From Flexithrix dorotheae DSM 6795 (GTDB taxonomy: Bacteria > Bacteroidota > Bacteroidia > Cytophagales > Flammeovirgaceae): DNA of 64,000 nucleotides. This document shows positions 57,564-64,000 of this stretch, piece after piece. Under the pieces are notes generated by a model. It worked only from the letters and a program-made list of their open reading frames with translations. It ran no database searches and was not told the origin of the DNA. The translations under genes were made by a program, and so were the position numbers. Each line of letters starts with the position of its first letter. Position 1 is the first letter of the stretch. The DNA lies in contig NZ_KB903465.1 of the NCBI RefSeq assembly GCF_000379765.1, positions 62,001 to 126,000 on the forward strand, written 5' to 3'.

Positions 57564-58376
57564 ATGGATAATGATAATTTAAAAGACAAACTTGTGGATT
57601 TTATAGAAGGGAAACTTCCTCCACAAGAAGAAGTAGAGATTCAGCATTTACTGGCCGAAGATGAGGAGCTTTTCAAAGAATATGATCAGCTAAGGATTGT
57701 GCTTGAAAGCCTGGAAAATAGCAGGGAAGCCACTCCTGACCATTCTCTTTCCACTCATTTCTACGAAATGCTTTCAGAAGAAAAAACAAAACAGGCATCT
57801 GCCAATCATCTGGGGAAATTCAGTGTAATTTACAACAATGCCAGGAGCATTTGGAAAAATAATCTGGTAGTAAGAATAGCGGCTTCCATCACCATTTTTC
57901 TGGCAGGTTATATTCTGGATAAAAACATTCAGGTAGAGGAAATCCAGACCACTGAAATTGCCACTTTAAAGGAGGAATTAGAATCTACCAAAACCCTGGT
58001 GATGTTGTCATTACTCAAACAGGAATCGGCAAGTGACCGGTTGCAGGCAGTAAATATAAGTTATGAAATGGAAGAGGCCGATAATCAGATTATTAATGCC
58101 TTAATCCATACGCTAAATACAGATCAGAATGATAATGTAAGGCTGGCTGCTTGTGAAGCACTCGGCCATTACACGGATAAACCGCTGGTAATTAATGCAC
58201 TGATTGAAACGCTAACACAGCAACAAGATCCTGAAATCCAATTGGTAATAATCGACCTTTTGGTTAAATCCAAAGAAAAAAGAGCCATTCCCCAAATCAG
58301 AACCTTACTGGAAACTCAGGAAGTAATCCAAACCGTAAGGAACAAGGCCAATGAGGGAATTGGGCAACTATTATAA
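57564..58376 (+). CDS. Anti-sigma-factor-like membrane protein with HEAT repeats
   Basis: 270 residues. N-terminal LKDKLVDFIEGKLPPQEEVEIQHLLAEDEELFKEYDQLRIVLESLE is the anti-sigma zinc-finger-like fold without the Cys/His ligands. One TM helix (about 99-117, VVRIAASITIFLAGYIL) separates it from the periplasmic part, which has HEAT-type repeats (NDNVRLAACEALGHYTDKPLVINALIETL and DPEIQLVIIDLLVKSKEKRAIPQIRTLLE). 48 bp after the sigma gene. Presumably holds the sigma factor at the membrane. Confidence 0.85.
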   Translation: MDNDNLKDKLVDFIEGKLPPQEEVEIQHLLAEDEELFKEYDQLRIVLESLENSREATPDHSLSTHFYEMLSEEKTKQASANHLGKFSVIYNNARSIWKNNLVVRIAASITIFLAGYILDKNIQVEEIQTTEIATLKEELESTKTLVMLSLLKQESASDRLQAVNISYEMEEADNQIINALIHTLNTDQNDNVRLAACEALGHYTDKPLVINALIETLTQQQDPEIQLVIIDLLVKSKEKRAIPQIRTLLETQEVIQTVRNKANEGIGQLL

Positions 58377-58416
58377 TATAATTCAAACAAAACAACTTTT
58401 AAAATCTAATTATAAA

Positions 58417-59202
58417 ATGAATAAAATAGCCAAAATATTCTTCACTCTTTTATTAGCAATTGGTATGGCTGTTGGGCTTCATGCACAGGAGTTTAAAACC
58501 AAATTCACTGGAAAATCTTCCAATAGTAAAATTTCAATTGCCCTTAATAATAGCGAAGTGATCATAGAAGGACATGAAGGAAATGACGTGATAATTATTG
58601 CAAAAGGATTTAAGGCTCCTCCAAAAAGAGCAGAGGGTTTAAAACCACTTTATAACACTAATGTAGACAATACCGGAATAGGATTAGCACTTATCATTGA
58701 GGGAGATGAAATGAAAATAGAAAAAGCCTCCAGAGAAGACATAGATTATACCTTTAAAATCCCTTCTAATGTTCGCCTGGTTGTAAATGAAACCCAATGG
58801 CAGGGAGATGGCATAGAAGTACATAAAATGGCTGGAGAAGTTGAGGTAAACGCCAAAAACTCAGATATTGTGTTTAAAGATGTCACCGGGCCAATTGTAG
58901 CCAATACGACTAATGGGGACATAGAAATTGTTTATTTGTCCTTAAATCAGGAAAAGCCCAATTCCATTAAATCCGTAAATGGCTTTGTGGATGTAACTTT
59001 GCCCGCTTCCTCTAAAGCTGAGGTTAAAATGAGGTCGATGAATGGAGAAATTTACAGCAATTTTGAATTGACTTATCCTGAAGATAAAAAAGGGATACCC
59101 CATGTAGGCGGAAATAATACGATAGAAGGAAAGCTTAATGGAGGAGGAATAATGCTCAGTATCAACTCCATTAATGACGATATTTACCTTAGAAAAAAAT
59201 AA
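58417..59202 (+). CDS. DUF4097-like secreted beta-helix protein
   Basis: 261 residues from the ATG at 58417, with a signal peptide (KIAKIFFTLLLAIGMAVGLHAQ). The rest repeats short strands (NNSEVIIEGHEGNDVIIIAKG, EVNAKNSDIVFKDVTGPIVANTTNGDIEIVY, KSVNGFVDVTLPASSKAEVKMRSMNGEIYSNF), the pattern of DUF4097/DUF4098 adhesin-like proteins. Third gene of the sigma/anti-sigma cluster and probably a regulatory target. Confidence 0.8.
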   Translation: MNKIAKIFFTLLLAIGMAVGLHAQEFKTKFTGKSSNSKISIALNNSEVIIEGHEGNDVIIIAKGFKAPPKRAEGLKPLYNTNVDNTGIGLALIIEGDEMKIEKASREDIDYTFKIPSNVRLVVNETQWQGDGIEVHKMAGEVEVNAKNSDIVFKDVTGPIVANTTNGDIEIVYLSLNQEKPNSIKSVNGFVDVTLPASSKAEVKMRSMNGEIYSNFELTYPEDKKGIPHVGGNNTIEGKLNGGGIMLSINSINDDIYLRKK

Positions 59203-59265
59203 ATAATCAAATCAGGAGGGTTTTAACCCCCTCTCCTTTTCTTCCCCTCAAAACCCATTTACATC

Positions 59266-59961
59266 ATGAAACTACAAAATACGCTTACCATTTTAATGGT
59301 AACCCTGGCCCATTATGCCTTTTCCCAAAAAATTGTTGAAAGAACAATTAGTGTTGCTCACCAAAAATCCATCAACCTGCAATTTAATCAGGCGGATTTG
59401 ATTAAAATCACTGGCTGGGATAAAAAGGAAATTCAATTTAAAGCTTCTATTGATTTAAATGGAGGCACCCTGAATGATTCTCTTCATCTGTTTTTTGAAG
59501 AAGGAAATGAAGAAATCCAAATCTATTCCCAAATAGACAAATCATTTAAGCACTGGATGAGTAAAAGGAATTATACGGAAGAAGATGGCAGAAATTATTA
59601 TTGGGGCAAAAATGAGAAGTTTATCATCAGTGAAATCCTTTATGAACTCAAAATCCCTAAGGAACTCATCACTCAACTCAAAACCATAAACGGAGATATT
59701 GAACTTAAAAACCTGGATAATTCCCTTACCGCAAAAACAATTAATGGGTTCATAGATTTAGACTGGAATCCTGAAACAGGAGCTTATTTCGAAATGAAAA
59801 CTATCAACGGAGAATTATACTCCAATCTGGAGAATATTGAATTTACCAATAAAAAAGAACATCCGATAGTGGGCTACCCGCTAAAAGGGACCTATAAGTC
59901 CGGTAAAACACCTGTGATGCTGGAAACTATCAATGGGAATATTTTCCTGAGAAAAAGGTAG
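59266..59961 (+). CDS. Second DUF4097-like secreted protein
   Basis: 231 residues; signal peptide KLQNTLTILMVTLAHYAFSQ, then NQADLIKITGWDKKEIQFKASIDL and three units ending in KTINGDIEL, KTINGFIDLD and KTINGELYSN. The shared TINGxI pattern and the closing NGNIFLRKR match the neighbouring gene, with which it arose by duplication. 63 bp apart, same operon. Confidence 0.8.
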   Translation: MKLQNTLTILMVTLAHYAFSQKIVERTISVAHQKSINLQFNQADLIKITGWDKKEIQFKASIDLNGGTLNDSLHLFFEEGNEEIQIYSQIDKSFKHWMSKRNYTEEDGRNYYWGKNEKFIISEILYELKIPKELITQLKTINGDIELKNLDNSLTAKTINGFIDLDWNPETGAYFEMKTINGELYSNLENIEFTNKKEHPIVGYPLKGTYKSGKTPVMLETINGNIFLRKR

Positions 59962-59966
59962 TTAAA

Positions 59967-61043
59967 TCATTTGAATTCTACCATTTTTTTCTCGAAATGC
60001 CTCCAATCGAAATCATTGTAGGTAATAAGGGAAAGCAAATCACCTTCCTGGATTTTGCTTTCATAATCAGGGCAAATTTCAGGTTCTCCATTTCTAATAA
60101 TGGCAAATGGCGAACATTTTATACCTGTCATGGCTGAAGCTTTTATCAAAGCAATCAGGAATTCATTCCAGGTCCAGCCAATTACAAGTTCAGGGGATAA
60201 AGTTTGAGGGTTGGAACCTTTTGAGTTTAATAATAATTGTTCGATAATTTCAGCCGAATATTTGTCCTGGCATTCCTGCACAAGTGCAAATAATTCAAAA
60301 CTTTCCAAAACCTGAGTAGAATTCACATCATCAAACATCCAGGCATTTGCAGGATCGACCAGAATATGTAAAACCCTTGTCTGATTTTCCACAAACTTTG
60401 AAACCAAATCTACAATGGTTTTTGTGGCCCCATCAGAATCTGAAACGTTAGGCTCTGTGGGGAAAATAATGATGGCCTTATTTTCTTTTAATCCGGCATT
60501 TTCATAGGTCTCTCGGCTCAACGGATTCCCTTTTATAAAATGAATACCCCGTAAAAGGGAAATGGCTTTTGGTAATTCTTCCAGACTACTATCCACCACA
60601 CAAACCCCTACATTCTTTTCTGCATCTCTGATTTCTTTCACAAAATTGATCAATTGATTTTCTCCTGGAAAATTGAAAATTACATAACCATCTTTATAAG
60701 GGTTTTTCATATAACCTAATCTTTTAATGTCTGATAAATGAACTTTATAATCGAAAAAGGCAGAGAACAGTGCACCCAAAATAGCAATACCAAGGGTACA
60801 TAAAATCACAGTTACCCATCTGCCCAAAGTAGTTTCTGCGGGTCTGTTGCCATAACCTACGGTGGTAAATGTTTGCCAGCTTTGCCAAAAAGCTTCTTCC
60901 CAACTTACGTTTTCTGCAAATTGAAATGCAACTACATTTAGACAAAATAGAATGATGAAAACCACTCCCAACTGAACAAGCCAAAGCAAGGGCTGCTGCT
61001 TTTTAAGTTTACTTGTTAAGTCATTAAATAATCTAAAAATCAT
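59967..61043 (-). CDS. Two-TM potassium channel with TrkA-N (RCK) domains
   Basis: 358 residues. TM1 (about 21-40), pore helix SWQTFTTVGYGNRP with selectivity filter TVGYGN (61-66) and TM2 (about 76-98, LGIAILGALFSAFF), followed by a RCK-type Rossmann unit (DGYVIFNFPGENQLINFVKEIR, VGVCVVDSS, IHFIKGNPLS) and a second C-terminal one with WTWNEFLIALIKASAMTGIKCSPFAIIRNG. The filter is TVGYG as in K+-selective channels. Glycines of the usual GxGxxG are replaced by NFPGENQ, so ligand binding may be altered. Monocistronic, convergent with the DUF4097-like operon. Confidence 0.9.
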   Translation of the reverse strand: MIFRLFNDLTSKLKKQQPLLWLVQLGVVFIILFCLNVVAFQFAENVSWEEAFWQSWQTFTTVGYGNRPAETTLGRWVTVILCTLGIAILGALFSAFFDYKVHLSDIKRLGYMKNPYKDGYVIFNFPGENQLINFVKEIRDAEKNVGVCVVDSSLEELPKAISLLRGIHFIKGNPLSRETYENAGLKENKAIIIFPTEPNVSDSDGATKTIVDLVSKFVENQTRVLHILVDPANAWMFDDVNSTQVLESFELFALVQECQDKYSAEIIEQLLLNSKGSNPQTLSPELVIGWTWNEFLIALIKASAMTGIKCSPFAIIRNGEPEICPDYESKIQEGDLLSLITYNDFDWRHFEKKMVEFK

Positions 61044-61463
61044 GGCACCAACTTATCTATTTTCCTGATTTTATCAAAAAAAATCTACTTTATGTTAATA
61101 AATATTAATATTTATTTAAGAAAAAACCCGAATTATTCAAAATTGTGTTTTTCAAAGAAAAAAATGGAATTATTCTTGATACAGGTTTTATAAGGCAATC
61201 ATGAGCAATCTCGGTATAAACTTTTGTCCTATTTGAATTTTAAAGAATGGGATATATTGTGAATGATAAATAATCTTTGAATAATACAGTATTACCTGCG
61301 TTCCATTTTTAAGGAAAATATTATATATTGGTTTCACTTAAATACTAACTATTAATTTTTTACATTGATTCTTTAAAACCTATTCCACTGCCAAAAAATA
61401 TTACCTAAAAGGAATTGACCACAAAGAATCCGCAATTTTTTAAAAGGCTTACATTTTTCTGAC
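61044..61463. other. Divergent intergenic region, nothing recognised
   Basis: AT-rich spacer between the channel and histidine kinase genes. No consensus promoter, RNA gene or repeat identified. Confidence 0.4.
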
Positions 61464-63749
61464 ATGTTAAAACCCAATGCGTTCATAATGATTTTTATGA
61501 CACTGATGTTAAGCAGTGGGCTGTCAGCTATTGGGAAGAGCGGAAAGGAAGATAGTCTTAAAAATGTAATTAACACTCACCAGTCAGATTCCGCAAGGAT
61601 AGAAGCGATGATGGAACTATCCATACATTATTATCGCTCTGATATCAATCAGGCTCAGACACTGGCTTCACAAGCAGTTGACTTATCCTCAAAAATCAAT
61701 TTCCGAAAAGGTTTAGCTTATAGCCATTTTATCCTTGGAAAAATTTATGGCAGACTCAATGATCCGAAGCTCAGCCTAAAGGAATATTTGTTGTCATTAA
61801 AAGTTTATCAGGAAATAGAAGATAAAACCTATATCTGTAAAATCTTCAACAACATAGGATTGATTTATAAAAATCAGGCTGACTATGATGAAGCTATATC
61901 TTACTACCTGAAAGCACTGGATCTGGCTAAGCAGGAAAATGATTTAAAAAACACGGCTGATGCCCTTAACAACCTTGGTACTGTATACAGAAGGGTTGGG
62001 AAATACGAAACTGCCATCGACTATTTTATTCAGGCCCTTAAGGTAAAAGAAGAAATGGGAGATAAAAAAGGTGTGGCCGCCATTAACGGAAATCTGGGAA
62101 ATCTTTACCTGGATCATAGTGAATACGATAAGGCTCTGCATTATTATCAGGCTGCCAATACCCTTTTTGTTGACCTTGGAATCAGAAAGCTAGAGGCGGT
62201 TTCTCTCTCCAATATTGGACTGGTTTATTTTTATAAAAACAATTTAAAAGCTTCTCTGGAACACCATAAAAAAGCATTGCCCATTCTTACCGAACTTGGG
62301 GAATATAGCGAAATTGCAAATTGCCTTAACGATATTGGAAGTATTTACCTGAAAGAAAACAACTATGCCTTAGCCATACAAACATTCCAGCAAGGCCTAA
62401 AGTCATTTAAAGCAGCCGGAAGCAAAAACATGCTTTATATGGCCGAAACGTATAACAATTTAGGTGAACTTTATATCAAAGTCGGGGATTTTCAATCTGC
62501 TTTGGAGTACCTGGAATCAGGAAGAGCCATTGCCAATGATATTGATAACTTGTCTCTAAAAAAGGACATTTATCGAAACCTGGCCTTATTTTATGAAAAA
62601 ACTGAAGATTTTGAAAAAGCCTATTTAAACCACAAATTATTCACTTCTTATAAAGACAGCATTTATAACCTGGAGAAAACCCAGCAAATTGCGGAGATCG
62701 AAACCAAGTACGAAACCGAAAAGCGTGATCAGGAAAATATGTTTTTAAAGAATGAGCAGGCCAGAAAAAATGCCGAGCTCAAGCGAAAAGACCTGGAAAA
62801 CAAAATGCTGGCAGGAGGAATTATTCTTTTTCTTATAGCCATCATTCACTTTTATAGAATAAACAAGCAGAAAAAAGCCACCAATAAAATTCTCTCAGAA
62901 CAAAATAAGCAGATTTACGATAAGCAACTGGAAATTGTCAATATCAACGAGAACCTGAAAGAATCTCAAAAAAGGCTTCATAATGCCAACTCCGAATTAA
63001 GGCTGTTGAATGACGGGCTCGAAGCTACTGTAAAAGCAAGAACTTCTGAGTTACAAAAGACCAATAATGAACTTGACACCTTTCTTTACCAATCCTCCCA
63101 TGCCTTAAGAAGGCCCTTGGTTCATATCAATGGTTTAATGCAAATCCTTAGAATTGAGGAAGATAAAATAAAAGCGCAGGATATTTTTGATAAGTTGAAC
63201 TACACTATCCAGAAAATGGATATGATGTTGAGCAAGCTGGTAATGGCCAGTGAAGTACATTATGGTCAGGAAAAGGAAAGAGAGATAAATTTTGAGGAAT
63301 TAATAAAGGATGTCTGGGCATTTTTAAGTCTTAAGTACGATACCAAAAGCATCAGATTTGGAGTGGAGATAAATACCGATCTCAAGTTTTTGGCAGATGA
63401 AAGAATGCTTAGAATTATGTTCCAGAATATTCTTGAAAATTCAATTCTGTTTAAGGTAGATTCTACCTTAAGACCTCCTTCACTTGGAATTGATATTACA
63501 AGTGATTCCGAACACATGGAAATAAAAATTCATGACAATGGCATAGGCATTCCTAAAGAAGCCCTTTCTGATATTTTTAAAATGTTTACCGTGGCCACAC
63601 ACAAAACAGAAGGGTACGGTCTGGGGCTTTATATTGTAAACAAAGCAGTGAAAAAGTTGAAAGGAACAATTACAGTTTCAAGTTTTGAACATGAGTATAC
63701 CGTTTTTAGAATTACCATTCCTTTGGTAAAAGCCACTCAATTAATTTAG
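61464..63749 (+). CDS. TPR-repeat sensor histidine kinase
   Basis: 761 residues. Signal-sequence-like N-terminus, then about ten tetratricopeptide repeats (residues about 45-400, e.g. DYDEAISYYLKALDLAKQEND, KYETAIDYFIQALKVKEEMGD), one TM helix (about 452-466, GGIILFLIAIIHFY), coiled coil and a kinase core. H-box FLYQSSHALRRPLVHINGLM with His546; N-box MFQNILENSILFK; G-boxes IHDNGIGIPKEA and GYGLGLYIV. Periplasmic TPRs with cytoplasmic kinase is a typical Bacteroidota arrangement. No response regulator lies inside the window. Confidence 0.93.
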   Translation: MLKPNAFIMIFMTLMLSSGLSAIGKSGKEDSLKNVINTHQSDSARIEAMMELSIHYYRSDINQAQTLASQAVDLSSKINFRKGLAYSHFILGKIYGRLNDPKLSLKEYLLSLKVYQEIEDKTYICKIFNNIGLIYKNQADYDEAISYYLKALDLAKQENDLKNTADALNNLGTVYRRVGKYETAIDYFIQALKVKEEMGDKKGVAAINGNLGNLYLDHSEYDKALHYYQAANTLFVDLGIRKLEAVSLSNIGLVYFYKNNLKASLEHHKKALPILTELGEYSEIANCLNDIGSIYLKENNYALAIQTFQQGLKSFKAAGSKNMLYMAETYNNLGELYIKVGDFQSALEYLESGRAIANDIDNLSLKKDIYRNLALFYEKTEDFEKAYLNHKLFTSYKDSIYNLEKTQQIAEIETKYETEKRDQENMFLKNEQARKNAELKRKDLENKMLAGGIILFLIAIIHFYRINKQKKATNKILSEQNKQIYDKQLEIVNINENLKESQKRLHNANSELRLLNDGLEATVKARTSELQKTNNELDTFLYQSSHALRRPLVHINGLMQILRIEEDKIKAQDIFDKLNYTIQKMDMMLSKLVMASEVHYGQEKEREINFEELIKDVWAFLSLKYDTKSIRFGVEINTDLKFLADERMLRIMFQNILENSILFKVDSTLRPPSLGIDITSDSEHMEIKIHDNGIGIPKEALSDIFKMFTVATHKTEGYGLGLYIVNKAVKKLKGTITVSSFEHEYTVFRITIPLVKATQLI

Positions 63750-64000
63750 TTTCTTATCCCCTCCTTTCTCGCCAATTTTCTCAAAAACACTACTACAATT
63801 TCGGAATCGAAAAAAACAACTGACTACTATTCCAACAAAATTATCTTCATGCCTCAATATATGTTAATGGTCCTCGTTTTGGAAAAGCATATATAGAAAC
63901 CAGGAAATTATCCAAAATAGTTTCTATAAAGCTATAATCACTTAAAAATGGGAATTTGATTCTCATAATTTTTTAGCCAGGGCTGATTTTTTTATGTATA
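63750..64000. other. End of window, no gene recognised
   Basis: AT-rich sequence after the histidine kinase; no ORF, hairpin or RNA gene identified. Confidence 0.4.

Overview
The window is a low-GC Bacteroidota chromosome segment, most likely from a Cytophagales-type marine or soil bacterium. The evidence is a dcw cluster starting with mraZ-rsmH-ftsL-ftsI, the GT5 glycogen synthase / DUF4270 lipoprotein / glmS neighbourhood, promoters of the Bacteroidota type (TTG, 19 bp, TAnnTTTG), weak Shine-Dalgarno sequences and a TPR-sensor histidine kinase. It is chromosome interrupted by one apparently complete prophage of about 42.7 kb (12125-54805).

Host left part (1-12124): the dcw cluster on the minus strand (ftsI truncated by the window edge, ftsL, rsmH, mraZ), with a mraZ promoter overlapped by three 10-bp MraZ boxes. 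Then come a lipoprotein, a GT5-like protein, a DUF4270 lipoprotein, glmS, a RidA-family protein, a small lipoprotein, a ThiE/TenI-like protein, a membrane protein and a 52-aa ORF. Host right part (54806-64000): a CsgG-like outer-membrane-type protein, an ECF sigma factor / HEAT-repeat anti-sigma / two DUF4097-like proteins cluster, a potassium channel with a TrkA-like domain and a TPR histidine kinase.

The prophage is bounded by a 22-bp direct repeat that is one side of a bidirectional terminator hairpin. A tyrosine integrase sits beside attL. From a divergent control region near 50.5 kb an early operon runs left (RHH protein, small membrane proteins, ASCH-like and HNH proteins, a TOPRIM/SF3 primase-helicase, a small P-loop ATPase). 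The late genes follow: a transposase-type HTH protein, a fibre, an alginate-lyase-like depolymerase, S49 protease/scaffold, capsid, tail genes, amidase, a P-loop kinase fusion, terminase, portal, two fibre-like proteins with signal peptides, tape measure and a holin-like protein. To the right of the control region a lysogeny operon encodes the repressor, a proteasome-beta-like Ntn hydrolase and a small protein. Beyond it lie accessory membrane-protein genes.

Most notable: six perfect copies of an 11-bp motif (TTGTCCTTAAA, read on the coding strand), each just upstream of the first gene of a late transcription unit and so a probable phage-specific late promoter or activator site; a 13-copy TTGTAAC iteron field (42193-42435) beside the HTH gene; and the repressor-linked Ntn hydrolase. 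All functional statements come from reading motifs and context; no database search was run.
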